Origin: Ureibacillus sp. FSL W7-1570
GTDB lineage: Bacteria; Bacillota; Bacilli; Bacillales_A; Planococcaceae
NCBI RefSeq assembly: GCF_038593265.1
Contig: NZ_CP151979.1
Coordinates: 496,001 to 560,000, forward strand
Direction of reading: 5' to 3'
Length of the DNA stretch: 64,000 bases
The position numbers were made by a program, and so were the translations under genes. This document shows positions 38,348 through 49,031 of this stretch, piece after piece (positions within the stretch are counted from its first letter, which is position 1; each line of letters begins with the position of its first letter). The notes beneath the pieces are model-generated. The model had not been told where the DNA came from and made no database searches. It saw only the letters and a list, made by a program, of their open reading frames with translations.

Positions 38348-40255
38348 ATGGATTTAACGAAAATTACCGGTCCATCCTTTTTAAAAAAGCTGAATAAACA
38401 GCAATTGGAAGAACTTGCCCAAGATATCCGGGATTTTTTAATCGAAAAATGCTCAAAAACCGGTGGACATATTGGACCAAATTTAGGTGTTGTAGAATTG
38501 ACCATTGCTTTGCATCGTTCTTTTAACAGTCCTTTTGATAAATTTTTATGGGATGTGGGGCACCAGGCTTATGTGCACAAAATATTGACAGGGCGTGCCG
38601 GTCAATTTGATACCCTTCGTCAATATAAAGGGTTGAGCGGTTTCCCGAAACGGGCGGAAAGCGTCCACGATGAATGGGAAACGGGCCATAGCTCCACTTC
38701 CCTCTCCGCGGCAATGGGGATGGCCATCGCACGGGATATAAAAAAGGAAAATAATTATATTGTACCGATCATCGGCGACGGTGCTTTGACTGGCGGGATG
38801 GCGCTTGAGGCATTGAACCATATTGGACATGAAAAAAGAAGAATGATCGTCATTCTGAATGACAATGAAATGTCCATCGCGCCCAATGTAGGTGCATTGC
38901 ACAATATTTTGGGCCGCCTGAGAACGGCGAAGGAATATTCCAAAGCGAAAGAAGAATTGGAATCATTGATGAAACGGGTGCCGGTGTTTGGAGGAAAACT
39001 GGCCCAAGCTGCTGACCGCGTGAAAGACAGCTTAAAATATTTGGTGATTTCCGGCGTATTCTTTGAGGAAATGGGCTTTAAATATTTAGGACCGATTGAT
39101 GGCCACGACTTCGACGCTTTGGAAAAAACGTTGGAGTATGCAAAAAAAGTGGAAGATCGTCCGGTTCTCGTCCATGTGGTGACAAAAAAAGGAAAAGGAT
39201 ATAAACCTGCGGAAGAAGACCGGATTGGTACTTGGCATGGTACAGGTCCTTATAAAATTGAAACCGGAGCTTTTGTAAAAAACAATGCAAAAGGTCCTTC
39301 CTGGTCCAGCTTGGTTTCCGAAACGGTCCGGAAATTAATGAAAGAGGATAAGCGGATTGTTGCCATTACACCTGCAATGCCAGTGGGTTCAAAAATGGAA
39401 GGCATACAAAAAGATTTCCCTGAACGATTCTTCGATGTAGGGATTGCGGAACAGCATGCCGCAACAATGGCGGCAGGACTGGCAACGCAAAATATGAAAC
39501 CGTTTTTGGCGATTTATTCAACTTTCTTGCAACGGGCTTATGATCAAGTTCTGCACGATATTGCGAGACAAAAATTGAACGTTTTCATCGGCATTGACCG
39601 TGCCGGGCTTGTCGGTGCGGACGGGGATACCCATCAAGGGGTCTTTGATATTGCCTTCCTGCGCCACATCCCGAATTTGGTCATCATGATGCCGAAAGAT
39701 GAAAATGAAGGACAACATATGGTCAAAACGGCGGCTGAATATAACGACGGTCCGATTGTACTTCGCTACCCTCGCGGAAATGGTCTTGGAGTGCCGCTCG
39801 ATGAAGAACTGCACTCGATTCCAATCGGTACATGGGAAGTGCTCAGAGATGGAAAAGATGCGGTGATCTTAACTTTCGGTACGACGATTCCAATGGCAAT
39901 GGAGGCGGCAGAGGAACTTGCGAAACGGAATATCCATGTAAAAGTGGTCAATGCCCGTTTCATTAAGCCGTTGGACGATGAAATGTTGCATGAAATCATG
40001 AGCAAAAATATGCCAATCTTGACCATTGAAGAAGGGGTATTAAAAGGCGGTTTTGGAAGCGCCATTTTGGAATTCGCCAGCGACAATAAATATAACCATA
40101 TTGAAATCGAACGGATGGGCATTCCGGATCGTTTTGTCGATCACGGCAGTGTAGATTTATTGTTGGAAGAATTGCACATCACGAAAGAAGAAACAATTGC
40201 CCGCATTGAATCATTAGTGAAAAATCAAAAACGATTAGGTAAAAAAACCGTATGA
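38348..40255 (+). CDS. dxs: 1-deoxy-D-xylulose-5-phosphate synthase
   Basis: 635 aa. Thiamine diphosphate enzyme, first step of the MEP isoprenoid route. Motifs: [46 protein letters not shown]...[14 protein letters not shown] (TPP-Mg), [18 protein letters not shown], and the C-terminal transketolase domain. AAGGTGTGTGAG precedes ATG. Its end overlaps the tlyA start (ATGA). Confidence 0.97.
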   Translation: MDLTKITGPSFLKKLNKQQLEELAQDIRDFLIEKCSKTGGHIGPNLGVVELTIALHRSFNSPFDKFLWDVGHQAYVHKILTGRAGQFDTLRQYKGLSGFPKRAESVHDEWETGHSSTSLSAAMGMAIARDIKKENNYIVPIIGDGALTGGMALEALNHIGHEKRRMIVILNDNEMSIAPNVGALHNILGRLRTAKEYSKAKEELESLMKRVPVFGGKLAQAADRVKDSLKYLVISGVFFEEMGFKYLGPIDGHDFDALEKTLEYAKKVEDRPVLVHVVTKKGKGYKPAEEDRIGTWHGTGPYKIETGAFVKNNAKGPSWSSLVSETVRKLMKEDKRIVAITPAMPVGSKMEGIQKDFPERFFDVGIAEQHAATMAAGLATQNMKPFLAIYSTFLQRAYDQVLHDIARQKLNVFIGIDRAGLVGADGDTHQGVFDIAFLRHIPNLVIMMPKDENEGQHMVKTAAEYNDGPIVLRYPRGNGLGVPLDEELHSIPIGTWEVLRDGKDAVILTFGTTIPMAMEAAEELAKRNIHVKVVNARFIKPLDDEMLHEIMSKNMPILTIEEGVLKGGFGSAILEFASDNKYNHIEIERMGIPDRFVDHGSVDLLLEELHITKEETIARIESLVKNQKRLGKKTV

Positions 40256-41070
40256 CGAAAACGCCGAAAGAACGGGCGGATGTTCTGCTCGTGGAACGGG
40301 GATTGTTTGAAACCCGGGAAAAAGCAAAAAGGGCAATTATGGCGGGCATTGTTTATTCAAAAGAAGTGCGGATCGATAAGCCGGGGGAAAAAATCCCGGT
40401 GGATGCGCCGTTGGAAGTCAAAGGTGAACAGTTAAAATACGTAAGCCGCGGCGGATTAAAATTGGAGAAAGCTTTAAAGGAATTCGATTTAAACGTGGAA
40501 GGGAAATTGGTGTTGGACATCGGCGCTTCCACCGGCGGCTTTACCGACTGTGCCCTCCAAAACGGGGCAAAACATTGCTATGCGTTGGATGTCGGTTCCA
40601 ATCAGTTGGCTTGGAAGTTGCGCAAGGATGAACGGGTCACTGTGATGGAAAAAACGAATTTCCGTTATTCCAAGCCTGAGGATTTTACAAAAGGATTGCC
40701 GGAATTTGCGACAATTGACGTATCCTTTATTTCCCTTTCACTCATCTTGCCGGTTTTATTTAATATTCTGATTCCAAATGGGGATGTGGTGGCCCTTGTA
40801 AAACCGCAATTTGAGGCAGGCAAAGAAAAAGTGGGCAAGAAAGGGATTGTCCGCGATCCGAAAACCCATCTGGAAGTGTTGGAAAACACGGCGAAGATGG
40901 CAACGGAGGTCGGTTTTATTGTAAAAAATGCGACCTACTCTCCGATTACCGGTGGGGAAGGAAATATTGAATTTTTATTCCATCTGCATAAACCACAGGA
41001 AGGACAGGAAGCGACTCCATTTACCGATTTTAAGAAGGTTGTGGAATCGGCCCATCAAGAACTTGATTAA
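40252..41070 (+). CDS. yqxC: TlyA family RNA (cytidine-2'-O)-methyltransferase (YqxC)
   Basis: 272 aa. N-terminal S4 RNA-binding domain (about 5-65: [20 protein letters not shown]), then an FtsJ-like methyltransferase with SAM loop [18 protein letters not shown] and [15 protein letters not shown]. The family methylates 16S/23S rRNA in actinobacteria and also resembles hemolysins; here the rRNA methylase role is the likely one. 4-nt overlap with dxs. Confidence 0.93.
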   Translation: MTKTPKERADVLLVERGLFETREKAKRAIMAGIVYSKEVRIDKPGEKIPVDAPLEVKGEQLKYVSRGGLKLEKALKEFDLNVEGKLVLDIGASTGGFTDCALQNGAKHCYALDVGSNQLAWKLRKDERVTVMEKTNFRYSKPEDFTKGLPEFATIDVSFISLSLILPVLFNILIPNGDVVALVKPQFEAGKEKVGKKGIVRDPKTHLEVLENTAKMATEVGFIVKNATYSPITGGEGNIEFLFHLHKPQEGQEATPFTDFKKVVESAHQELD

Positions 41071-41078
41071 GAAAAATC

Positions 41079-41108
41079 AGGGAATGGCAAAGGTCATTCC
41101 CTATTTTT
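41079..41108 (+). terminator. Terminator after yqxC
   Basis: AGGGAATG pairs with CATTCCCT around an 8-nt loop, followed by ATTTTTA. Confidence 0.8.
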
Positions 41109-41110
41109 AC

Positions 41111-41161
41111 TTGATGAATAATAACTTATAATGATAGTATAAATATACATTTATATTCATT
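41111..41161 (+). promoter_or_regulatory. Candidate ARG boxes upstream of ahrC
   Basis: Reverse complement of 41144-41161 is AATGAATATAAATGTATA, close to the AhrC/ArgR operator AATGAATAATTATTCATT. A second, weaker copy (TGATGAATAATAACTTAT) starts at 41112. Their position just before ahrC suggests autoregulation by arginine; also AT-rich chance matches are possible. Confidence 0.4.
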
Positions 41162-41175
41162 AAGAGGTGCTATAC

Positions 41176-41625
41176 ATGAGTAAAGGTCAAAGGCATATGA
41201 AAATTCGGGAAATCATTGCGAATAATGAAATCGAAACACAGGATGAACTGGTGGCCGCTTTAAAGGAAGCAGGTTTCAATGTGACTCAGGCAACGGTTTC
41301 AAGAGATATTAAAGAACTTCATTTGGTGAAGGTTCCACTTCCGGACGGACGTTATAAATACAGTTTACCTGCAGATCAACGTTTCAACCCGCTGCAAAAA
41401 CTGCAAAGAGCGCTGACAGACTCTTTTGTCAGCATTGATGGAGTGGACCATTTTTTAATGCTGAAAACACTTCCGGGAAATGGGAATGCTGTCGCAGTAT
41501 TGATCGATCATTTGGAATGGCCTGAAGTATTGGGCACACTATCCGGGGATGACACGATTTTGATCATTGTGCGGGAAACGGGTTATCGGGAAATAATTAA
41601 AAAACGAATTTTAGATTTACTGTAA
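41176..41625 (+). CDS. ahrC: Arginine repressor AhrC/ArgR
   Basis: 149 aa, same length as B. subtilis AhrC. N-terminal winged helix: NKGQRH-like start [21 protein letters not shown], then [20 protein letters not shown]-terminal arginine-binding/hexamer domain with [17 protein letters not shown] and [26 protein letters not shown] precedes ATG 41176. Confidence 0.96.
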   Translation: MSKGQRHMKIREIIANNEIETQDELVAALKEAGFNVTQATVSRDIKELHLVKVPLPDGRYKYSLPADQRFNPLQKLQRALTDSFVSIDGVDHFLMLKTLPGNGNAVAVLIDHLEWPEVLGTLSGDDTILIIVRETGYREIIKKRILDLL

Positions 41626-41640
41626 TTCGAGGTGGTCCGT

Positions 41641-43359
41641 TTGTTAAAAGAGCTGAATATACGAAATTTCGCCATTATCGAAGAACTATCCGTAAATTTC
41701 GAAAATGGGCTGACAGTCTTGACTGGTGAAACAGGTGCGGGGAAATCGATCATCATCGATGCCGTCCATTTGCTCTGCGGCGGCCGGGCAAGCCAGGAAT
41801 TTGTCCGCCATGGCGCAAAGAAAGCGGAATTGACGGGACTCTTCTTTGTAGCAGACCGGCATCCCGCATTTGATAAATTGATGGAAGCGGGCATTGATCA
41901 AGAGGACGGGATAATCATTTTGCGTCGGGATATTAATGAAAATGGAAAAAGCATCTGCCGGGTGAACGGAAAACTTGTGCCTCTATCCGTTTTGCGGGAG
42001 ATCGGTTCCACTTTGGTGGATATTCATGGCCAACATGAAAACCAGGAATTGATGGACGAGAAGCGCCATATTGATTTGCTCGATCAATTTGCAGAAAAAC
42101 AATTGCGGCCGATCAAACAAAAATATCAGCAAATGTATGATAAATACCGGTCATTAAAAAGAGAAGTGGATGCAATCAATATCAATGAACAGCAAATCGC
42201 CCAACGCATCGATTTATATCAATTCCAAATCCAGGAATTAGAAGAGGCCAAATTGTCCGTCAAGGAAGAAGAAGAATTGCTCGAAGAACGAAAGCGATTG
42301 CAAAACTTCCATAAAATTTACGAACATGCCGTCCAAGCTTATGAAGCGATTTCAGGCGAAATGAAAGGACTGGATTGCATCGGTGAAGCGATGGGGGCAT
42401 TGGAAGATATTGTTCCGCTGGACGAGCAATTCAATGATTCCTTTGAAGCTGTATCCTCTTCCTTTTATTCGCTCCAAGACGCTTCTTACCAAATCAAAAA
42501 TATCATCGACGAGCTCGAATTTGATCCCGAGCGTTTGAATGAAGTGGAATCGCGGCTTGCCCAATATCAAATGCTGAAAAGAAAATATGGAAGCACAGTG
42601 GAAGAGATTATTACATATTATGAGAAAATTAAGGAAGAATTAAACACCCTTTTGAATCGGGATGAAGCCATCCAGCAAAAAGAGCAGCAGTTGAGAAAAA
42701 TGGAAGCGGAATTGGAACATTTATGCGATGAATTGACGAAAGTGCGAAAAAAATGTGCGGCCACATTAAGTGAAGCCATCATGAACGAACTTCGGGATTT
42801 ACATATGGAGAAGGCAAAATTTATCGTTCAGTTTGAGCGTTTAAATAATTTCGACAGTAATGGGAAAGACTATATATCATTCTATATATCCACCAATGTT
42901 GGCGAACCGCCGAAATCTTTGCCAAAAATTGCTTCTGGCGGCGAGCTGTCAAGAATCATGCTTGCATTAAAAACCATTTTTTCGTCGAAATCCCAAATTA
43001 CATCCATCATTTTTGATGAAGTGGATACTGGTGTGAGCGGTCGGGTAGCACAAGCGATCGCTGAAAAAATTTCAAATATCTCATTGAATTCCCAAGTTTT
43101 ATGTATTTCCCATTTGCCACAAGTCGCCGCAATGGCGGACCAACATTATTTAATATTGAAACAAGTGGAAAAAAACCGGACCTATACAACGGTCAAAAAA
43201 ATTGAAGATGAAAAACGGGTGGAAGAAATCAGCCGCATGATGAGCGGCGCAGAGATTACCGAATTGACCCTCCAACATGCCCGGGAATTATTAAAATTGG
43301 CCAATGAAAAGAAAAACGAAATCCGTAAATCCGCATCAAAAAATCCAATATCCACCTGA
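41641..43359 (+). CDS. recN: DNA repair protein RecN
   Basis: 572 aa. SMC-like ATPase in double-strand break repair. Walker A VLTGETGAGKSIIID near residue 28, long coiled coil (about 150-350), ABC signature SGGELSRIMLALKTIF and Walker B IIFDEVDTGVSG, followed by CISHLPQVAAMADQHY. TTG 41641 is chosen from GAGGTGG six bases upstream. Confidence 0.96.
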   Translation: MLKELNIRNFAIIEELSVNFENGLTVLTGETGAGKSIIIDAVHLLCGGRASQEFVRHGAKKAELTGLFFVADRHPAFDKLMEAGIDQEDGIIILRRDINENGKSICRVNGKLVPLSVLREIGSTLVDIHGQHENQELMDEKRHIDLLDQFAEKQLRPIKQKYQQMYDKYRSLKREVDAININEQQIAQRIDLYQFQIQELEEAKLSVKEEEELLEERKRLQNFHKIYEHAVQAYEAISGEMKGLDCIGEAMGALEDIVPLDEQFNDSFEAVSSSFYSLQDASYQIKNIIDELEFDPERLNEVESRLAQYQMLKRKYGSTVEEIITYYEKIKEELNTLLNRDEAIQQKEQQLRKMEAELEHLCDELTKVRKKCAATLSEAIMNELRDLHMEKAKFIVQFERLNNFDSNGKDYISFYISTNVGEPPKSLPKIASGGELSRIMLALKTIFSSKSQITSIIFDEVDTGVSGRVAQAIAEKISNISLNSQVLCISHLPQVAAMADQHYLILKQVEKNRTYTTVKKIEDEKRVEEISRMMSGAEITELTLQHARELLKLANEKKNEIRKSASKNPIST

Positions 43360-43487
43360 AAATGACGAAAAAAGCGGGAATGCTGCATTTGCAAATTTTG
43401 AAAGTACCTATGCGACAAATATTTACCTCACATTATTAAAAGGGCAGCTACACATAGTAATGTTACAAACATTTTAGGAGGTGGATT

Positions 43488-44438
43488 ATGAAATGCCGTT
43501 TGCGTAATTTGCTGGCGTATCTTGTGCTCATCATCGCCCTTTTATCACCTTCTGCTGTAGCCGAAGCGAAAAAATTGATACCGATGGGCGAATCGATCGG
43601 AATTCAGTTGGAGCTGCCTTTTATATATGTCGCTCATGATGTATTGTTACCGAATGGTCAATGGTTGAAAAAAGGGGATATGATAACGGAAGTCAATGGA
43701 AAGCAGGTTGATTCCATCGAAGAGTTGAAGGAATCGTTTACAGAAGGGGAAATCACTCTTTCCATTGAAAAAGGGTCGAATCAAAAAAGAAGCATTACGT
43801 TGACCAATGAACAGGCCAATAATATTCTCCCCTTTTTAAAGGATGAAACGGACGGCATTGGCACATTGACCTTTTTGGATCCCGAGTCGAAAGAATATGG
43901 GGCATTGGGGCATCAAATCATTGACGGGGTTTTAAACAGACCACCTGAATTTACAGATGGTTCTATTTTTTTAGCCTCCATTGAGCAAATAAAAAAGTCC
44001 AGTCCCGGGAATCCCGGATATAAAATATCTGTCATCAATACGGATGATATCCGGTTGGGGGATATTTCCTCCAATGACATATACGGCATTTTTGGACATT
44101 GGGAATCTGACATAAAACAAAATATGCGTAAACCGATTGAAATTATGCATGATGATGAAATTCAATTGGGGAAGGCGGAACTTCTTACGGCCATTGAAGG
44201 TTCAAAAGTCGAATCATTTGCAATTGAAATCGTGAAAATCGAAGACAACTTTTTGCAATTTAAAATAACGGACGAGAAACTGTTATCAAAAACCGGCGGC
44301 ATTCTACAAGGAATGAGCGGAAGCCCGATTATACAGAAAGGCAAATTTGTCGGCGCTGTAACGCATATGTTTGTCGAACAACCGGACCGTGGTGCGGCCA
44401 TCACCCTATCTGAAATGTTAAAAAAGAAGCCGGACTGA
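43488..44438 (+). CDS. spoIVB: SpoIVB serine peptidase
   Basis: 316 aa, about 425 in B. subtilis. Forespore-secreted protease that activates pro-sigma-K processing across the septum. N-terminal signal/anchor (NLLAYLVLIIALLSPSAVAEA), PDZ domain (LPNGQWLKKGDMITEVNGKQVDS), S55 peptidase domain with His in YGALGHQIID and the catalytic Ser in QGMSGSPIIQKGK. GGAGGTGGATT precedes ATG. Position between recN and spo0A is conserved. Confidence 0.95.
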   Translation: MKCRLRNLLAYLVLIIALLSPSAVAEAKKLIPMGESIGIQLELPFIYVAHDVLLPNGQWLKKGDMITEVNGKQVDSIEELKESFTEGEITLSIEKGSNQKRSITLTNEQANNILPFLKDETDGIGTLTFLDPESKEYGALGHQIIDGVLNRPPEFTDGSIFLASIEQIKKSSPGNPGYKISVINTDDIRLGDISSNDIYGIFGHWESDIKQNMRKPIEIMHDDEIQLGKAELLTAIEGSKVESFAIEIVKIEDNFLQFKITDEKLLSKTGGILQGMSGSPIIQKGKFVGAVTHMFVEQPDRGAAITLSEMLKKKPD

Positions 44439-44443
44439 TATGA

Positions 44444-44480
44444 AAAGACTATACCGATGGAGTCGGTGTAGTCTTTTTTT
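44444..44480 (+). terminator. Terminator of spoIVB
   Basis: AAGACTATACCGA pairs with TCGGTGTAGTCTT (one G-T/T-G wobble), followed by TTTTTT. Confidence 0.88.
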
Positions 44481-44601
44481 GATTTTTTAATTAATAAATT
44501 GTATTTCGATAATTTTACTTGGCTCAGAATTTGTCAAATCCAATTGAAACATTACGACCACATGCTTATTTTTCTTGATATGAAAGGTTTTTCTAAAAAA
44601 A

Positions 44602-44609
44602 TGTCGAAA
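44602..44609 (+). promoter_or_regulatory. Candidate 0A box upstream of spo0A
   Basis: TGTCGAAA, the core of the Spo0A binding consensus (TGNCGAA), lies 97 bases before the spo0A start. Autoregulation through 0A boxes is known in B. subtilis. The rest of 44481-44706 is AT-rich without a gene. Confidence 0.55.
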
Positions 44610-44706
44610 AGAATATTGTCAAGTAAACGAAAACTATGACATATTTATTGTAATATAAAATGGAAAATGGTTTTTGGGAAAAGGTTATTAAGGGGGAATT
44701 GGTTCA

Positions 44707-45498
44707 ATGTCAAAAATTAAAGTGGCAATTGCCGATGATAATCGAGATTTAGTGAAAACAATGGAACAATACTTCGAAAATCATTCGGATATTGAAATAG
44801 TTGCTACTGCTTCTAATGGAAAATTGTGTCTGAATATGTTAGAAGAATGCAAACCGGATATATTGTTGCTGGATATCATCATGCCTCATTTGGATGGGTT
44901 GGGCGTGCTTCAGGAGATGCATAAGGACGATCGTTTCCGTGATACACAAGTCATCATGTTGACGGCATTTGGACAAGAAGATGTGATGAAACAGGCCGTT
45001 ACATACGGAGCTTCCTACTTCATGTTAAAACCGTTCGAATTTGATCAACTTGTTCAGAAAATTATGCATTGTGCAGGTCAAAAAAGGGAATCCATCAAAA
45101 GACATAGCGTACTGCAGCCTGAAACAAGCAGTAAAGTCAATCAGCGTCAATTGGATACAACCATCACATCCATTATCAAGGAAATTGGAGTTCCTGCACA
45201 TATCAAGGGGTATGCATATTTGAGGGAAGCCATTCAAATGGTATATCACGATATAGATTTGCTCGGTTCTGTGACAAAAATTTTGTATCCTGAAATTGCG
45301 AAGAAGTTTGGCACTACACCTTCCCGGGTGGAGAGGGCAATCCGCCATGCAATTGAAGTGGCATGGAACCGAGGAAATTACGAATCGATTTCACAAATGT
45401 TCGGATACACAGTGCATCATTTGAAATCAAAACCGACGAACAGCGAATTCATCGCCATGATTGCGGACAAAATCCGCATTGAGCTTGTGGCGTCATAA
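44707..45498 (+). CDS. spo0A: Sporulation master regulator Spo0A
   Basis: 263 aa. Response regulator of the sporulation phosphorelay. Receiver domain (1-125) with phosphorylation site Asp56 in [13 protein letters not shown] and acidic pocket ADDNRD. C-terminal DNA-binding effector domain (about 145-263): [38 protein letters not shown] with [12 protein letters not shown] as recognition helix. AAGGGGGAA precedes ATG. Confidence 0.97.
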   Translation: MSKIKVAIADDNRDLVKTMEQYFENHSDIEIVATASNGKLCLNMLEECKPDILLLDIIMPHLDGLGVLQEMHKDDRFRDTQVIMLTAFGQEDVMKQAVTYGASYFMLKPFEFDQLVQKIMHCAGQKRESIKRHSVLQPETSSKVNQRQLDTTITSIIKEIGVPAHIKGYAYLREAIQMVYHDIDLLGSVTKILYPEIAKKFGTTPSRVERAIRHAIEVAWNRGNYESISQMFGYTVHHLKSKPTNSEFIAMIADKIRIELVAS

Positions 45499-45611
45499 CG
45501 AAAGTTTTGATCAAGGTTTTGGATGTCTTTGCATCCGACTAAAGAAAGATTTTCAATGTACGGATTTATAGTAAATTTTTTATATTTATATAATAGAATC
45601 ATTCCTTTTTA

Positions 45612-45645
45612 ACGGGTCACCTCTTTATGGGGTGACTTTTTATTT
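45612..45645 (+). terminator. Terminator after spo0A
   Basis: GGGTCACC pairs with GGTGAC around an 8-nt loop (GTCACC/GGTGAC core), followed by TTTTTATTTTT. Confidence 0.85.
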
Positions 45646-45715
45646 TTCAAAGGATAATAAAGAAAAAATGAGAAATTTATATTATACTAGAATCAAGGAA
45701 TAGAGGTGAATATTG

Positions 45716-47281
45716 GTGCGAATTTTTTCCAATGATTATTTCGAACTAATTTTGGAAAATGAAAAAGTGTTCATAAAAACGTTTAAAAAAGGATTCCCGC
45801 TGAAAGAACTTGATGAAATTGTTCGGGCCATTAATCGTCTAAAACTAACAAATTTTGTAAATTTAAAGAATGCTCTGGAAGAAGAAACTCCGGTACCGGT
45901 CGAAATTGGCCTTTGGCTGCCTCCGTTGGAAATCGATGTTTCGAAAGATAAAATGACGGCCCAACTGATAGTGCACGAATCAACAATATTGGAAAATGAA
46001 GTTCTTTTTTATAAGGAACTGAATGACTTATTGGAAAAAAAGAAAATCGTTCACGGGATCAAGCCGGTTGATATACATACAATAAGAATCGGGAAACCGA
46101 CAGTTGTGGCTGAAGGGACGGCGCCGATCAAAGGCGAAGATGCCAAGGTGACCTATTTGCAACTGCCCGAGAGGAAACCGGTAATCCGTGAAGATGGGCG
46201 GGCCGATTACTTTGATATGAATTTCATTTTTGAAATCAATGAAAATGATTGGTTGGGGGAAAAAATTCCACCAAAACCCGGCATTGACGGGAAAAATATT
46301 TTTGGCGAAGAAGTTCCTGCTCCACCGGGAATGGACAAGCCATTGAAATATGATCGAAAGTCGGCTTACGAAAGGGAAGAAGACGGAAAGATCGTCATTC
46401 GCGCTTTAAGCAAAGGTGTCGTTGAAGAAAGGCAAGGCATATTGATTATTAATAATCATTTGCCGATCAATGGGGATGTGGGATTGGAAACGGGAAATAT
46501 CGATTTTGACGGTTCGATCACCATTTCCGGCACCATCCAAAAAGGTTTTACGGTCATTGCCACCGGAGACATTTCCATTGAGGGGTTGGAAGGAGTGACG
46601 GGGGCAAAACTCATCCAATCGCGAGAGGGAGATATTTATATCAAAGGAGGCATCTTCGGCTTAGGCCAAACGACGGTAAAAGCGGGTGGCAGCATCTACG
46701 TCAAGCATGTCAATGAAGCCAATTTATTTGCAAAGAAGGAAATTGTCATCGGGTTTTATTCGTTGAACTCTTTTTTGCAAGCGGATTCAATTTTATTGGA
46801 CGAACGCAAAGGGAAAATTATTGGAGGAAAAGCGATTGCGCGGAACAAAATTGTGACGGCCATATCCGGAAACCGGGTTGAACGGCGTACCGAGTTGATC
46901 ATACAGTCACTCGACCGTCAAGAAGGCTATAAAACCATCCAACAAAAAGCGGCATTATTAAAATCGATGCAGGAAGAAATTTTAAAGTTATCGGAAAAAG
47001 TCGAAAAGCTTTCGGCGCTCAGGGACAGAATGAACCCGGCCCAATTACAATCCGTCAAGGAATTGAAAGAAGTGTTGGAAGACAAGAAGCAGCAGATGAT
47101 CCAAATTGATCATGAAATCCAGGAACTGATGGAAAACCTGAAGTCGATGGGCAAAGGGGAAATTATTGTAAGGAAAGAAGCGTATCCGGGTACTTTTATT
47201 CAAATCGGCAATAAATCATCATTGTTAACGAATTTGACAAAAGGGCGGTTTGTCCTGGAATTGGGCGAACTGAATGTATAA
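45716..47281 (+). CDS. DUF342/FapA-family protein
   Basis: 521 aa. Contains the FapA core (about 90-370: ENDWLGEKIPPKPGIDGKNIFGEEVP, NGDVGLETGNIDFDGSITISGTIQKGFTVIATGDISIEG), a right-handed beta-helix-like bactofilin/MinC type fold, followed by a coiled coil (about 405-470, LLKSMQEEILKLSEKVEKLS) and a small end domain. FapA-type proteins regulate or scaffold polar or flagellar structures; B. subtilis YlxH is not the relation, and no flagellar genes are nearby. GTG 45716 lies 6 bases after AGAGGTGA; the adjacent TTG at 45713 is closer to it. Confidence 0.75.
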   Translation: MRIFSNDYFELILENEKVFIKTFKKGFPLKELDEIVRAINRLKLTNFVNLKNALEEETPVPVEIGLWLPPLEIDVSKDKMTAQLIVHESTILENEVLFYKELNDLLEKKKIVHGIKPVDIHTIRIGKPTVVAEGTAPIKGEDAKVTYLQLPERKPVIREDGRADYFDMNFIFEINENDWLGEKIPPKPGIDGKNIFGEEVPAPPGMDKPLKYDRKSAYEREEDGKIVIRALSKGVVEERQGILIINNHLPINGDVGLETGNIDFDGSITISGTIQKGFTVIATGDISIEGLEGVTGAKLIQSREGDIYIKGGIFGLGQTTVKAGGSIYVKHVNEANLFAKKEIVIGFYSLNSFLQADSILLDERKGKIIGGKAIARNKIVTAISGNRVERRTELIIQSLDRQEGYKTIQQKAALLKSMQEEILKLSEKVEKLSALRDRMNPAQLQSVKELKEVLEDKKQQMIQIDHEIQELMENLKSMGKGEIIVRKEAYPGTFIQIGNKSSLLTNLTKGRFVLELGELNV

Positions 47282-47323
47282 AGCGTTCATTGAAGGATGA
47301 TCCTTTCATTGAACGCTTTTTTC
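47280..47323. terminator. Terminator between the DUF342 gene and yqzF
   Basis: AAAGCGTTCATTGAAGGAT pairs with ATCCTTTCATTGAACGCTTT (one bulge), then TTTT. It separates two convergent genes. Confidence 0.88.
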
Positions 47324-47345
47324 TATAATTTCTATAATAAATATT

Positions 47346-47606
47346 TCATTGTTTCATTTCCTTTGTATCCCCATTTTTTTGAAACCTTGGGGCCACTCTT
47401 CCTCTTTTTCGATCTCTATGCAATAAATAGCCGGCGAAAAAGCCGATTCCTATGATGCTGAAAATAAGCCCTGTCAAAAATTGAAGCCATAGCCACGGAA
47501 AAGGGGAAATTAAATTCCCGTACAGCGTATCCCTCATAAATTTGATTCCGGCGCCGGCAATCAATGCGGGGATCAGTAATACGATAAATGCAATTATTCG
47601 GGCCAT
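47346..47606 (-). CDS. yqzF: DUF2627 membrane protein YqzF
   Basis: 86 aa with two membrane helices: ARIIAFIVLLIPALIAGAGIKFMRD, then FPWLWLQFLTGLIFSIIGIGFFAGYLLHRDRKRG. It matches the Bacillus DUF2627/YqzF family. The start MARIIAF is preceded by GAAGGAGG; an in-frame ATG 22 codons earlier is unnecessary. In B. subtilis yqzF also stands just before the bkd genes. Confidence 0.88.
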   Translation of the reverse strand: MARIIAFIVLLIPALIAGAGIKFMRDTLYGNLISPFPWLWLQFLTGLIFSIIGIGFFAGYLLHRDRKRGRVAPRFQKNGDTKEMKQ

Positions 47607-47742
47607 GCCATTTACCTCCTTCGCAATTAATTCAATTGTACATTGTAAAAAAAACATGTCAAGATTCGACAAAGAAATGCCAATATTTCAGGGAATACTT
47701 TCATATAAATTATATTAATAATATATTTTTTCGAAAAGAATG

Positions 47743-47757
47743 AAAAATCAGAAAATT
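47743..47757 (+). promoter_or_regulatory. Candidate CodY box upstream of bcd
   Basis: AAAAATCAGAAAATT differs from the CodY consensus AATTTTCWGAAAATT at three positions, and the right half is perfect. It lies 139 bases before bcd. CodY senses branched-chain amino acids, which fits the operon. I found no sigma-54 TGGCAC-N5-TTGC element, which controls this operon in B. subtilis. The region 47607-47895 has no gene. Confidence 0.3.
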
Positions 47758-47895
47758 GGGAATTCAAGTTTTCTCAATGTTTCTAGTTGATAAATGTAAA
47801 AATAAAAAGTATTGTAAAGTAAAATAGTGTTTTTAAATAGAAAATTTTTAATTAAGTGAGAGAATTCATTCATTTCCGATTAGGAGGGAAAAACG

Positions 47896-48996
47896 ATGGA
47901 AATCTTCAAGTACATGGAAAAATACGATTATGAACAATTGATTTTTTGCCATGATAAAAATTCAGGATTGAAAGCGATCATAGCCATACATGATACAACA
48001 TTGGGTCCTGCTTTGGGCGGGGCACGCATGTGGCCTTACAAATCAGAAGAAGAAGCGATTGAAGATGCTTTGCGCCTTGCAAGAGGCATGACATATAAAA
48101 ATGCGATCAGCGGCTTGAATCTTGGCGGCGGAAAAACGGTCATCATCGGGGATCCGGCAAAGGATAAAAACGAAGAAATGTTCCGTGCTTTGGGCCGTTT
48201 TATTCAAAGTTTGAACGGCCGCTATATTACAGCGGAAGATGTAGGAACAACGGTGGAGGATATGGATCTCATTTATGAAGAAACCGACTACGTTACTGGG
48301 ATTTCACCGACTTATGGTTCATCCGGAAACCCTTCCCCTGTAACTGCTTACGGTGTCTATTTAGGAATGAAAGCCAGTGCGAAGGAAGCATTCGGTGATG
48401 ATAGTTTGAGAGGAAAGCGCATCGCTGTGCAAGGCTTGGGGAATGTTGCTTATCACTTATGTAAGCACTTACATGAAGAAGGGGCAAAGTTGATTGTGAC
48501 AGATATCAATCAAGATCGGGTGAAACGGGCGGTCGATGAATTTGGTGCGGAAGCGGTGGAACCGGAAGACATCTATAAACAAGAGGTGGATATCTTCTCC
48601 CCATGCGCTCTTGGGGCCATCATCAACGACGAAACCATTCCGCAATTGAAAGCGAAAGTCATTGCCGGTTCAGCCAACAATCAGCTGAAAGAATCCCGAC
48701 ATGGCCAAATTCTCCATGAGAAGGGCATCGTTTATGCTCCTGATTATGTCATCAATGCCGGTGGTGTCATCAATGTTGCGGATGAATTATACGGTTATAA
48801 CAGGGAACGGGCGATGAAAAGGGTGGAAATGATCTATGATTCGCTGACGAAAATTTTTAGAATGTCGAAGGAGGAGAACATCCCGACTTATTTGGCCGCC
48901 AACCGCCTGGCGGAAGAACGCATCAGCAGCGTATTTAAGTCAAGAAAGCAATTTATGCAAAGAGAGAAAAACATTTTAAGCAAAAGACAATCTTAA
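47896..48996 (+). CDS. bcd: Leucine/branched-chain amino acid dehydrogenase
   Basis: 366 aa. Oxidatively deaminates leucine, valine and isoleucine with NAD. Glu/Leu/Phe/Val dehydrogenase fold: [20 protein letters not shown], catalytic Lys region [23 protein letters not shown] loop [17 protein letters not shown], end [29 protein letters not shown] precedes ATG. First gene of the branched-chain degradation operon. Confidence 0.95.
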   Translation: MEIFKYMEKYDYEQLIFCHDKNSGLKAIIAIHDTTLGPALGGARMWPYKSEEEAIEDALRLARGMTYKNAISGLNLGGGKTVIIGDPAKDKNEEMFRALGRFIQSLNGRYITAEDVGTTVEDMDLIYEETDYVTGISPTYGSSGNPSPVTAYGVYLGMKASAKEAFGDDSLRGKRIAVQGLGNVAYHLCKHLHEEGAKLIVTDINQDRVKRAVDEFGAEAVEPEDIYKQEVDIFSPCALGAIINDETIPQLKAKVIAGSANNQLKESRHGQILHEKGIVYAPDYVINAGGVINVADELYGYNRERAMKRVEMIYDSLTKIFRMSKEENIPTYLAANRLAEERISSVFKSRKQFMQREKNILSKRQS

Positions 48997-49031
48997 TCTA
49001 TTACTCATGAATTTTCATTGGAGGGATGGCA

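Noticed and set aside
47607-47895. Sigma-54 promoter for the bcd-bkd genes
   Set aside because: No TGGCAC-N5-TTGC match with correct spacing was found.
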